Shown in pieces: positions 17,756 to 26,036 of a DNA stretch of 53,479 bases. The stretch is taken from NCBI GenBank assembly GCA_900316855.1, contig ONEK01000015.1:1-53479 (forward strand), in the 5' to 3' direction. Both the position numbers and the translations under genes were made by a program. Every line of letters begins with the position of its first letter. Positions within the stretch are counted from its first letter, which is position 1. The notes beneath the pieces were generated by a model. It was not told the origin of the DNA. It saw nothing but the letters and a program-made list of their open reading frames with translations, and did no database searches. The DNA comes from an uncultured Lachnospiraceae bacterium. GTDB lineage: Bacteria; Bacillota; Clostridia; Lachnospirales; Lachnospiraceae.

Positions 17756-19711
17756 ATGGCACTGGATTACCGCAAATGTGCGCAGGAGATCGTCGATCAT
17801 ATCGGCGGGCGCGAGAACGTGGCACAGGCAGCGCACTGTGCGACGAGACTCAGGCTTGTCATCAAGGACAACGACAAGGTTGACAAGAAGTACATCGAAG
17901 ATGTCGAGGGCGTCAAGGGCCTGTTTGAGTCCAACGGCCAGCTGCAGATCATCATCGGCACCGGCACGGTGAACAAGGTCTACGACGAATTCCTCTCCAT
18001 CACGGGAATGTCGGAAGCGACGAAGGACGATGTCAAGGCTGCCGCCGCGGCGAAGCAGCCGCTGTGGAAGAGGCTCCTGAAGCCGATCGGCGATGTTTTC
18101 GTACCGATCCTGCCCGCCATCGTGGCATCCGGCCTGATGATGGGCCTCGTCGAGGCACTCGGCAAAGCCATTCCTTCGTTCTCCGGCTCGGACTGGTACG
18201 CATTTCTTGACATGATCGCCAACACGGCGTTCGCTTTCCTGCCGGTTATCGTTGCCATCTCGGCATCGAGAGTGTTCGGCGGCAATATTTTCCTCGGTGC
18301 GGTTGTCGGCCTGTCCATGGTTCACACGAACCTGCTGAACGGCTGGAACGTAGCCAACACGGAAGCAATCAACAGCTTCTTCGGCGTGACGGACGGCGTC
18401 ATCCCGTCATGGCATCTGTTCGGACCAATCCTGCCGATCAGGCAGACCGGCTATCAGGGTCATGTTATCCCGGTCATCATTGCCGTCTATCTGATGTGCA
18501 AAATCGAGAACTGGCTGCATAAGCACGTTCCGGAGATGCTGGACCTGTTCATCGTTCCCCTGTGCACGGTTCTTTCGACCTGCCTCCTGACATTCACGAT
18601 CATCGGACCGATCTTCGCACAGCTCGAGACATGGGTTCTGCAGGGAGCAGAGCTCCTCGTTCACAACCCGCTCGGCGCCGCTGTCATGGGTGCCCTGTAT
18701 CCGTGGACGGTTGTCATGGGCCTGCACCATATGTACAACGTAATTGAAGCCGGCATGCTCGGCTCCGTCGGACTCAACACCTGGATGCCCATCGCATCCG
18801 CGGCAAACTTCGCACAGTTCGGTGCCTGCCTCGCGGTCGGTCTGAAAGCGAAGAACAACAAGACAAAGGTCGTAGCGGTTCCCTCGTCCCTTTCCGCGGC
18901 TCTCGGAATTACAGAGCCCGCCATCTTCGGTGTAAACCTGCGTTTCTTCAAGCCCTTTATCTGCGCGATGGTCGGCGGTATTGCCGGTTCGTTCTTCGGT
19001 GCCATCACGGGCATTGGCGCAACGGCGTACGGCGTTACGGGTATTCCCGGCTATCTGACGATTGACAAGCCTCTGCAGTACACGATCCTGCTGGCGATCT
19101 CCGGCGGCATCGCGTTCGCACTGACCTGGACGCTCTGGAAAGAGCCTGAGGCGGACGTACAGAAGGCGAAGGAATCGGAAAAGAAGCCTGCGGAGCCGGC
19201 TTCCCCTGCCGCGGCACCGGAGAAGTCTGCCGCGGGACAGGTAGTGGACGATGTTCCGCTCGGGCTCGGCAATGTAATCATCACCTCGTCCGCAGGCGAT
19301 ATCATGAAGCCCATCAATGGAACTGTCATTCCCTATACGAAGATTCAGGACGAGACGTTTGCGTCCGGTGCGCTCGGACAGGGTGTCGGGATCGAGCCTG
19401 AGGGCGAAATCGTCTACGCGCCGGTTGAAGGCGTCATCTCCTCCGTTGCCGGCACGAATCATGCGGTCGGCATTACCGGACCGAATGACCAGGAGCTTCT
19501 CATCCACGTCGGCGTCGATACCGTCATGATGAACGGAGACGGCTTCACGACGTATGTGAAGGAAGGGGATTCCGTGAAGGTCGGACAGCCGCTGCTGAAG
19601 TTTGACAGCGCGAAGATCAGGGCAGCCGGTCACCCGGACACCGTTGTGGTGCTGCTCACCAACAGCGATGATTACGAGGATGTCCGCTACGGCGAGAACC
19701 TGAAGAAGTGA
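17756..19711 (+). CDS. PTS EIIBCA permease, sucrose/beta-glucoside family
   Basis: A 651-aa membrane permease that imports and phosphorylates a sugar. Order of domains: EIIB with its phosphocysteine Cys28 (AHCATRLRL), a ~10-helix EIIC (about residues 105-460) with the GITEPAIFGV motif, an Ala/Pro/Glu-rich linker (470-500), and a glucose-type EIIA with His569 (NHAVGI) and the phospho-His584 (LLIHVGVDTV). This order and the EIIC sequence match the sucrose/trehalose permease group (ScrA/TreB-like). The substrate is probably sucrose given the amylosucrase neighbour, but trehalose or another disaccharide is possible. AGGGAGG lies before the ATG. A LacI-type operator controls the promoter, and HPr and EI genes follow directly. 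Confidence 0.88.
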   Translation: MALDYRKCAQEIVDHIGGRENVAQAAHCATRLRLVIKDNDKVDKKYIEDVEGVKGLFESNGQLQIIIGTGTVNKVYDEFLSITGMSEATKDDVKAAAAAKQPLWKRLLKPIGDVFVPILPAIVASGLMMGLVEALGKAIPSFSGSDWYAFLDMIANTAFAFLPVIVAISASRVFGGNIFLGAVVGLSMVHTNLLNGWNVANTEAINSFFGVTDGVIPSWHLFGPILPIRQTGYQGHVIPVIIAVYLMCKIENWLHKHVPEMLDLFIVPLCTVLSTCLLTFTIIGPIFAQLETWVLQGAELLVHNPLGAAVMGALYPWTVVMGLHHMYNVIEAGMLGSVGLNTWMPIASAANFAQFGACLAVGLKAKNNKTKVVAVPSSLSAALGITEPAIFGVNLRFFKPFICAMVGGIAGSFFGAITGIGATAYGVTGIPGYLTIDKPLQYTILLAISGGIAFALTWTLWKEPEADVQKAKESEKKPAEPASPAAAPEKSAAGQVVDDVPLGLGNVIITSSAGDIMKPINGTVIPYTKIQDETFASGALGQGVGIEPEGEIVYAPVEGVISSVAGTNHAVGITGPNDQELLIHVGVDTVMMNGDGFTTYVKEGDSVKVGQPLLKFDSAKIRAAGHPDTVVVLLTNSDDYEDVRYGENLKK

Positions 19712-19851
19712 TAAGTAATGCAGCTGCGCAAGTCCGCTCCGGAATTGCCGGAACACGAACCGGATTCCTGTGCGGGATCAGCAGGTATGTCCTTTTGCCT
19801 TGAAAAATACTTTTGACACATTAATCATTTCACATAAAAAGGAGAAAGCTC

Positions 19852-20112
19852 ATGAAAGAATTCAAGTACACGATCACAGACCCGGTTGGCATTCACGCCC
19901 GTCCGGCGGGACTCCTCGTCAAGGAGCTCAAGCAGTACGGAAGCGCCATCAAAATCATCAATAAGGACGGCAAGGCAGCGGATGCCAAGAAGCTCCTCGC
20001 ACTCATGGGGCTGGGAATCCGCCAGGGCGATGAGATCACGGTTTCGGTAGAGGGAGATGACGAAGAGGGAGCTGCTGCGGCAATCGAGAAGTTCCTGAAG
20101 GAGAATCTCTGA
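19852..20112 (+). CDS. ptsH: HPr phosphocarrier protein lacking the Ser46 site
   Basis: An 86-aa HPr, the general PTS phosphocarrier that passes phosphate from EI to EIIA domains. The active-site His15 lies in GIHARPAG. The regulatory Ser46 of Gram-positive HPr, normally in K-S-I-M-G-V-M, is replaced: the aligned stretch here is AKKLLALMGLGI (Lys46-Lys47), with no Ser or Thr nearby. It therefore cannot be regulated by HPr kinase in the usual way, and may not serve as the CcpA co-repressor. AAAAAGGAGAAAG gives a strong ribosome binding site. The gene follows the PTS permease by 140 bases, in which I see no convincing promoter or terminator. Confidence 0.92.
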   Translation: MKEFKYTITDPVGIHARPAGLLVKELKQYGSAIKIINKDGKAADAKKLLALMGLGIRQGDEITVSVEGDDEEGAAAAIEKFLKENL

Positions 20113-20135
20113 TTCTGTCAAATCATTGTCCGTAA

Positions 20136-20170
20136 CAGGCTGCCGCATTCTTTTGCGGCAGCCTGCTTTC
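20136..20170 (+). terminator. Hairpin terminator/attenuator between ptsH and ptsI
   Basis: A perfect 12-bp stem, CAGGCTGCCGCA (20136-20147) and its complement (20154-20165), around TTCTTT, followed by the short pyrimidine run CTTTCC. With few T residues it probably lets part of the transcription through and sets the HPr:EI ratio. Confidence 0.7.
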
Positions 20171-20191
20171 CATTAAGGGGGTTATGACGTT

Positions 20192-21844
20192 ATGCAGGTT
20201 GCAACCGGCAGCAGCATTCTCAATGGGATTGCGATAGGAAAGATCCGTGTCTACAAGGCACCCGAATATAAGATCAATGAGGATATCGTGGAGGACCCGA
20301 TCCCGGAGCTGAACCGCTTCGAGCAGGCCAGGGTGAAGGTCCAGGAACAGCAGCAGGTTCTGTACGACAAGGCGGTGAAGGCCGCGGGCGAGGACAGTGC
20401 CGCCATCTTCCAGTTCCATATGGACATGCTCGACGATGACGACCTCCTCGATGCCTGCAAATCCATCATGGTGGAGCAGCATCACACGGCGGAGTACGCC
20501 GCACAGCACGGCTTCGAAAATGTCGCGCAGATGTTCAAGGATATGGATGATCCCTATTTCCAGGCCCGCAGCGCGGACGTGCTTGACGTCGGCAATTCCG
20601 TTGTGGCTTCGCTCCTTGGACTCGATACGGAATCTCTGCAGGGGACAGAGCCTTCCATCCTTGTCGCGGAGGACCTTGCACCCTCCGAAACGGTCCGGCT
20701 CGACAAGTCCCTGCTCCTTGGCATGATCACCAGGGAAGGCAGCTCCACGAGCCATACCGCTATCCTCGCGCGCAGCATGAACCTGCCGACGCTCATTCAG
20801 TGCAAGGACATTGCAGATGACTGGGACGGGAAGTTTGCGATCCTGGACGGCTACAACTCCTGCGTTTACATTGAACCGACGCAGGACCTGATCGATTCCC
20901 TCACGAAGAAGCACAATGAGGACCTGAAGCAGGAGGCACTGCTGCAGGAGCTCAAGGGAAAGACGAATACCACGATTGATGGCAAAACCATTAAGGTTTA
21001 CGCCAACATCGGCGGACCGCAGGATGTTGGCGCCGTGCAGGCCAACGACGCGGAGGGCGTCGGACTGTTCCGCTCGGAGTTCGTTTATCTCAACAGCAAG
21101 GAGGATCCCAGCGAGGAGGAGCAGTTCCAGGCCTATAAGAGAGTGCTGGAGACGCTGGCTCCGAAGCTCGTTGTCATCCGCACATGCGATATCGGCGCGG
21201 ACAAGACGATTGACTACATGAACCTGGATAAGGAAGCCAACCCGGCGCTCGGCTACCGCGCGATCCGGATCTGCCTCACGAGGAAGGATTTCTTCAAGAG
21301 ACAGCTGCGGGCGCTCCTCAGGGCCTCCGCGTACGGCAATCTCGGCATCATGTTCCCGATGGTCAACAGCCTCCGGGATGTCCGTGAGAGCAAGGAAATC
21401 CTCGCGGAGTGCAGACGGGAGCTTGCCAACGAAGGGCAGAAGGTTGCGGACAACATCCAGATCGGCATCATGGTCGAGACCCCTGCCGCCGCGATCTGCG
21501 CCGACATCCTGGCGAAGGAAGTGGATTTCCTCTCGCTCGGAACCAATGACCTGACACAGTACACACTCGCGGTCGACCGGCAGAACGCAAAGCTTGAGCC
21601 GTTCACCAACACGCATCACCCTGCTGTCCTTCGTGAGATTAAGATGACGATCGACGCCGGACACAAAAACGGCTGCTGGGTCGGCATCTGCGGAGAGCTC
21701 GGCGCGGATCCTACCCTCACGGAGACTTTCCTGCGGATGGGAATCGACGAGCTGTCCGTCAATGCGCGCAGCGTCCTTCCGCTCCGCAAGATCATCCGCA
21801 GCACGGACCTCTCCAAGCCGGCATCGGATGACCTGCAGCTGTAG
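20192..21844 (+). CDS. ptsI: PTS enzyme I (phosphoenolpyruvate-protein phosphotransferase)
   Basis: The 550-aa enzyme that takes phosphate from PEP and gives it to HPr. The N-terminal HPr-binding/phospho-His domain carries His188 in the GSSTSHTAILAR motif. The C-terminal PEP-binding TIM barrel shows DAEGVGLFRSEF, TCDIGADK, GTNDLTQYTLAVDRQN and the active-site Cys in GICGELGAD, which is GMCGEMAGD in most EIs. Length is slightly less than the usual 570-575. GGGGG precedes the ATG at 20192, and the hairpin at 20136-20170 separates it from ptsH. It completes the PTS phosphorelay in one locus. Confidence 0.95.
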   Translation: MQVATGSSILNGIAIGKIRVYKAPEYKINEDIVEDPIPELNRFEQARVKVQEQQQVLYDKAVKAAGEDSAAIFQFHMDMLDDDDLLDACKSIMVEQHHTAEYAAQHGFENVAQMFKDMDDPYFQARSADVLDVGNSVVASLLGLDTESLQGTEPSILVAEDLAPSETVRLDKSLLLGMITREGSSTSHTAILARSMNLPTLIQCKDIADDWDGKFAILDGYNSCVYIEPTQDLIDSLTKKHNEDLKQEALLQELKGKTNTTIDGKTIKVYANIGGPQDVGAVQANDAEGVGLFRSEFVYLNSKEDPSEEEQFQAYKRVLETLAPKLVVIRTCDIGADKTIDYMNLDKEANPALGYRAIRICLTRKDFFKRQLRALLRASAYGNLGIMFPMVNSLRDVRESKEILAECRRELANEGQKVADNIQIGIMVETPAAAICADILAKEVDFLSLGTNDLTQYTLAVDRQNAKLEPFTNTHHPAVLREIKMTIDAGHKNGCWVGICGELGADPTLTETFLRMGIDELSVNARSVLPLRKIIRSTDLSKPASDDLQL

Positions 21845-21957
21845 GAAGCAGGCTTTGGCACCCTGAATATCAGCATTCGTTTGAAAAAGGCTCTGCACAA
21901 GCCCTTAATTCGTGGTATTCTCAAGCGAAACGCGGAACGCGTGGACAGGAGGCAGGG

Positions 21958-22671
21958 ATGAGTGAGGCTGGGCAGAGCTATCTGGAATGTGAGAAACCGT
22001 GGGTGTACTGGATGCTGATCTACGCGGCAGGATGGTTCGGGGGCTATACATTCCTGCTGCGGGGCGGTGTCTTCTGCAACGCACAGACAGCAAACGTCGT
22101 GCTGTTCGGCATTGCACTCGGAAGCGGCGACTGGCCGCGGGCAGCGTATCTGCTCCTGCCGATCAGTGCCTACCTCGCGGGCTCGTTTGTATCAGAATAT
22201 CTGGGGAAGACCGTGAAACGCCTGCATTTCCTGCGGTGGGATACGCTCCTGACCGGTATTGAGGCGGCGGTTGTATTCGGGCTCGGGTGTCTGCCCGCGA
22301 GCGCACCGGATCAGATCTGTCAGGTTGCGCTGAACTTCATCTGCTCCATGCAGTTCAACACGTTCCGCCAGGTGGAGGGAATTCCCGCGGCTACGACCTT
22401 TGTCACGAACCACCTGCGCCAGCTTGGATCAAATTTTGCGAAATATATGAGGCACCACGATGAGGAATCCGGGAAACGCCTGAAAACACACGGAACGCTT
22501 ACAATCTGCTTCCTTGCGGGGACGCTTACTTCGACCGTCTGCGCCCGCTTCTTCGCTTACCGGTCCATCTGGGGCAGCTGCATTGTACTGCTGATCATCT
22601 TCCTGCGTCTTGCGCATACGGACCGCACACAGGAGAGAGGAATGCTAAGCCGCGTGCCGCACGGACATTGA
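21958..22671 (+). CDS. DUF1275 (YoaK-type) membrane protein
   Basis: A 237-aa inner-membrane protein with about six hydrophobic helices. GGYTFLLRGGVFCNAQTANVVLFGIAL near the N-terminus, the following AYLAGSF and the MQFNTFRQVEGIPAATTFVTNHLRQL stretch are typical of the DUF1275/YoaK family. The function of this family is not established, and transport has been suggested. CAGGAGGCAGGG gives a good ribosome binding site. It stands alone after ptsI, with no terminator evident between, and converges on the diguanylate cyclase gene with a 2-base gap. Confidence 0.85.
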   Translation: MSEAGQSYLECEKPWVYWMLIYAAGWFGGYTFLLRGGVFCNAQTANVVLFGIALGSGDWPRAAYLLLPISAYLAGSFVSEYLGKTVKRLHFLRWDTLLTGIEAAVVFGLGCLPASAPDQICQVALNFICSMQFNTFRQVEGIPAATTFVTNHLRQLGSNFAKYMRHHDEESGKRLKTHGTLTICFLAGTLTSTVCARFFAYRSIWGSCIVLLIIFLRLAHTDRTQERGMLSRVPHGH

Positions 22672-22673
22672 AC

Positions 22674-24383
22674 TCACGGACAGGATTCCTCGCGCGTCTT
22701 GTGCTTTTCCTTCTTCTGCTGGTACATCCTGCTGTCTGCTTCCCGGATGATGTCCGAAGCGCTGCGGTCTGATGCCTTCAGATGAACTGCGATGCCGGAG
22801 GAAACTGTGATCGGGGTGCCGTCCGACAGGTTTTTCCGGCTGAGTATCTTCTCCATCGCGTCAACCGCGCCTTGTACAGTGGCTTTATCCTTTCCTGCAA
22901 TCAGAAACTCGTCTCCGCCATACCGGAATCCCAGGCAGCCGGAACCGGCACAGCCTGACCGGATGGCATCACTTACTGTCTTCAGCAGATGATCCCCTTC
23001 TCTGTGCCCGCAGCGGTCGTTTGTCCTCTTGAGGCCGTCGGCGTCGATAAACGCGATCGCATAGCAGGGCTGCTTCTCCAGTACCGGAAGCTCGCGGTCC
23101 TCAAAAGCGGCGCGGCTGTCGAGTCCCGTGAGGGCGTCGGTATAAGCCACCTGCTCCAGCCGCTCCAGCTCCTTCCGCTTCTGATAAGCCCGGTAGACAC
23201 GGGACAGATAATCCGCCATCAGGGTTGTCTGGAACACGAGGACGATGGCCGGTGTGATAGCCTGTGCGGCAAACCGGCTTCCCGAGCCGTCATCGATTTC
23301 ACGGATGCGGATCATCATGGCGGCAATGACGTCACTCAGGGCGAGCAGGATGGTGATAACCATGCCGATCCGGAACACCCGCCCGGCCGAGGTGCGGTCC
23401 CGGAAGACCAGAACGGTGAAAAAGATACAGCTGAACAGCAGGATCGTGTAGCAGATCCCCAGGAAAGTAAGGTATCCGTTGTGCTCCGGTCCGAACAGCT
23501 GCACCAGAGTTGCGGCGAGGAAGATTACGAAGAAGAACGCTTCCAGAACAGCGCTGACCTTTTTGCGCCAGCCGTAGGAAGCGGCACCGTACAGCATGTA
23601 GCCGCAGAAGAAGACGGGAATCAGGTATGTGGCGGTATATTCCGCAAACGGAATGGTGGTGTCGTTGTTCGTCAGGACAAAGAGGGTCCCGGAGTAGCCG
23701 AGCGCCCACAGTGTCATGGTGATACAGAACAGCGACAGCATGAAGCCCTGTGCCAGCTCCTGCCTGCCAAGGCTGAAGACGGTGTTGAAGACGAAGATCA
23801 GAAGCGAAAAGACCGCAAAGATCACGAACAGGGTAAGGCTGATCTGAAGCGGGAGCGTCCGTACGGGGTACAGCCAGCTGTACTGCGCAGGCATCAGCAC
23901 GATTTCCGAAAGGCTCGAGAGTGTATTGTCCTCCTGCTGCAGATATTCGATCGTGACGACGCTGCCGGCCCGGACCGGTACCCGGATGATTGTGTGGCCC
24001 GTCGGCCAGCCTTTATCCTGCTTCACCTGTCCGTGGGCATAGAGTACGTTTCCGCCGCTCGTAATCGTGACTACGGAATTGTAATTGCAGAAGCACAGCA
24101 TCGGGTTATCGATCTCATCCGCTCCGTCCGGAATGGTCAGCGTGAAGATGAGCCGCTCCCCCTTTTTCGGCAGCCGGAAATTGTTGGAATCATAATGCTC
24201 CACTGTGCCGTCCAGGGAAACGAGGTCTGTGGTGATGCAGCCGTCCACAGGAAGCACAGGGATGTTCCGGACGCCCAGCTGCCAGACAATCAGGACGCAC
24301 ACCGAAATCAGAACAGCCCACATGAGTACCCGCACCGGCAGGCTGCTTGCCGCATTCCTGTTTTCTCTGCTCTCAGAGTCCAT
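22674..24383 (-). CDS. Membrane diguanylate cyclase (7TM-type sensor, GGDEF)
   Basis: A 569-aa sensor enzyme that makes c-di-GMP. One N-terminal helix, an extracytoplasmic beta-rich region (about 60-220, 7TMR-DISM extracellular-like), a seven-helix membrane block and a cytoplasmic GGDEF domain with an intact YGGDEF (GGDEF 489-493). No RxxD product-inhibition site stands in front of it. The upstream in-frame extension to 24491 is discarded: AGGAGG lies just before the ATG at 24383. It converges with the DUF1275 gene and is divergent from the purine operon. The ligand of its sensor is unknown. It counters the EAL enzyme at 201-3146. Confidence 0.88.
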   Translation of the reverse strand: MDSESRENRNAASSLPVRVLMWAVLISVCVLIVWQLGVRNIPVLPVDGCITTDLVSLDGTVEHYDSNNFRLPKKGERLIFTLTIPDGADEIDNPMLCFCNYNSVVTITSGGNVLYAHGQVKQDKGWPTGHTIIRVPVRAGSVVTIEYLQQEDNTLSSLSEIVLMPAQYSWLYPVRTLPLQISLTLFVIFAVFSLLIFVFNTVFSLGRQELAQGFMLSLFCITMTLWALGYSGTLFVLTNNDTTIPFAEYTATYLIPVFFCGYMLYGAASYGWRKKVSAVLEAFFFVIFLAATLVQLFGPEHNGYLTFLGICYTILLFSCIFFTVLVFRDRTSAGRVFRIGMVITILLALSDVIAAMMIRIREIDDGSGSRFAAQAITPAIVLVFQTTLMADYLSRVYRAYQKRKELERLEQVAYTDALTGLDSRAAFEDRELPVLEKQPCYAIAFIDADGLKRTNDRCGHREGDHLLKTVSDAIRSGCAGSGCLGFRYGGDEFLIAGKDKATVQGAVDAMEKILSRKNLSDGTPITVSSGIAVHLKASDRSASDIIREADSRMYQQKKEKHKTREESCP

Positions 24384-24504
24384 ACAACCTCCTGCCCGCG
24401 TCAGCAGGACTACTGCTTCTTCCGAAATGTCATGCTTACAATGAGTATAGCACGGCGCCTTTAGTCCGTCGTGCTGCACAGCCGTCATCAAGCTCCTGTA
24501 AAAA

Positions 24505-24534
24505 TTGACAAGCGGCTGAACTCGGAATTATATT
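24505..24534 (+). promoter_or_regulatory. Strong sigma-A promoter of the purine-degradation operon
   Basis: TTGACA (24505-24510), a perfect -35, and TATATT (24529-24534) are 18 bases apart. Transcription would begin near 24541 and give a ~190-base leader before the hydantoinase gene. The 349-base gap 24384-24732 holds this promoter and the long inverted repeat listed next. I see no riboswitch aptamer. Confidence 0.75.
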
Positions 24535-24615
24535 ATCATTTAATGAAAGCTTAATACATGATTACAGATCAGGACAAGCGGCGGAAGGCAGCCTGCTGTC
24601 CGGTAATCGATATCA

Positions 24616-24666
24616 TACAAGACAAGGGAGTCATGAATGGCACATTCATGGCTCCCTTGTCTTGTA
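24616..24666 (+). repeat. Long 24-bp inverted repeat in the leader of the purine operon
   Basis: Arms 24616-24639 and 24643-24666 around a 3-base loop (GCA). All positions pair except for one G-U wobble. No T run follows, so it is not a standard terminator. In RNA it would be one very stable hairpin ending 66 bases before the start codon. Its role is unknown. Confidence 0.85.
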
Positions 24667-24732
24667 GTATCAGGGCCTCAATGGATGCCGTGTTTGCACG
24701 AACGGACATCAGAGACCCGTGCGGAGGCTGAA

Positions 24733-26031
24733 ATGTTTGATCTCGTGATTCAGAACGGCAATGTATATGCGAACGGCGCATTTCATAAGATGAATGTCTG
24801 CGTGACAGCCGGCCGGATCGCTGCCCTGACGACGCGTGCAGAGGAGGGGCAGACGGTGCTCGAGGCGGACGGGATGTATGTTTTCCCCGGGTTTATCGAT
24901 CCTCATGTGCACTTTCACCTGGGCGTCGGGGACAGGGTTTCGGCCGATGATTTCCTATCCGGATCGAAGGAGGCTGCACTGGGCGGTGTGACGACCTATA
25001 TTGACTTCCTGGATCCGGTCTGGAAGGCCGAGGACATCGACAGTGCCTTCCGGGAGCGTTCGGAGCTGGCCGGTGGGAGCGTCGTCGATTACGCGTTCCA
25101 TACGACGATCGGGAACCTTAATGACGATCCGGAGGAGGTTTACCGCCGCTCCCTCTCGCACGGCATCAATTCGGTGAAGCTGTTCACCACCTATGCGGAC
25201 ACGAACCGGCGGACTCCGGAGAGCTATATCCGAAGGCTTCTCGAGAAGTCCCGGGCCTGCGGCTGCATTGTCGTGGTTCACTCGGAAAACGACAACATGA
25301 TGGAGCACGGGGACCGTATCCCGTACTGGAACCTGGAGCATTCGAGACCGTCGATCTGCGAGACGCAGGAGGTCATGACGCTCGCCGCGATGAGCAGGGA
25401 GACGGGCGGCAGGCTCTACATCGTCCATGTCAGCGCCGGTACGACGCTGGAAATGCTGCGGAAAAATTACGAGCCGGAGCTCAGCACGCACCAGATCACG
25501 CTGGAGAGCTGCCCGCACTATTTCCTCCTGAGCTCGGACCGGCTCGAGGGTGAGGACGGCTGGAAGTACACCATGACACCGCCGCTTCGGCCGGAGAGTG
25601 AACGGAAGCTTCTGAATCAGGACTTTTACCTGATATCGACGATCGGCACGGACCACTGTCCCTATACGTATGAGCAGAAGCACCACGAATACACGTCCGA
25701 AATCCCGATGGGCATCGGAGGCATCCGCTACTCGTTTCTCAACATGTTTTCCCTGTACGGCCCCGGGGTTGTGGACCGCTTCACGGAAGGCCCTGCAAGA
25801 GCTTACGGACTGACGTCCAAGGGGGCACTCATTCCGGGATTCGACGCGGACGTCACCGTGTTCGATCCCTCCGGCACCACGATGGTGCAGGATGAGATGA
25901 GCGTCTACAACGGAAAGCGGTACGAGGGAAGGATCCGGCATGTGATCAGCGGCGGGACACCCGTTGTCCTTGACGGTGTCCTGCAGCCCCACGAGGGCCG
26001 TTACATCGCGCGCGGACCGCTTGAAAGGTAA
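24733..26031 (+). CDS. hydA: Dihydropyrimidinase/hydantoinase-family cyclic amidohydrolase
   Basis: A 432-aa metal-dependent amidohydrolase that opens cyclic ureide or imide rings. The two-metal site is visible: HxH (His58, His60) in DPHVHFH, Lys149 as the carbamylated lysine (SVKLFTTY), His in VVHSEND, His in YIVHVSAGTT and Asp in IGTDHCPYT. E. coli places a homologue (YgeZ) beside ygeWXY in its purine cluster, where it is thought to hydrolyse a ring-opened purine or dihydropyrimidine-like intermediate. The earlier in-frame start at 24637 falls in the hairpin and is rejected: CGGAGG lies just before the ATG at 24733. First gene of the operon, with a 5-base gap to the molybdenum subunit. Confidence 0.9.
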   Translation: MFDLVIQNGNVYANGAFHKMNVCVTAGRIAALTTRAEEGQTVLEADGMYVFPGFIDPHVHFHLGVGDRVSADDFLSGSKEAALGGVTTYIDFLDPVWKAEDIDSAFRERSELAGGSVVDYAFHTTIGNLNDDPEEVYRRSLSHGINSVKLFTTYADTNRRTPESYIRRLLEKSRACGCIVVVHSENDNMMEHGDRIPYWNLEHSRPSICETQEVMTLAAMSRETGGRLYIVHVSAGTTLEMLRKNYEPELSTHQITLESCPHYFLLSSDRLEGEDGWKYTMTPPLRPESERKLLNQDFYLISTIGTDHCPYTYEQKHHEYTSEIPMGIGGIRYSFLNMFSLYGPGVVDRFTEGPARAYGLTSKGALIPGFDADVTVFDPSGTTMVQDEMSVYNGKRYEGRIRHVISGGTPVVLDGVLQPHEGRYIARGPLER

Positions 26032-26036
26032 CAGAA

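Noticed and set aside
20123..21898. 591-codon open frame antisense to ptsI
   Set aside because: The plus strand encodes a textbook enzyme I with all motifs. The opposite frame has no domain.
22989..24464. 491-codon plus-strand frame
   Set aside because: Antisense to the membrane diguanylate cyclase, whose GGDEF and helices are clear.
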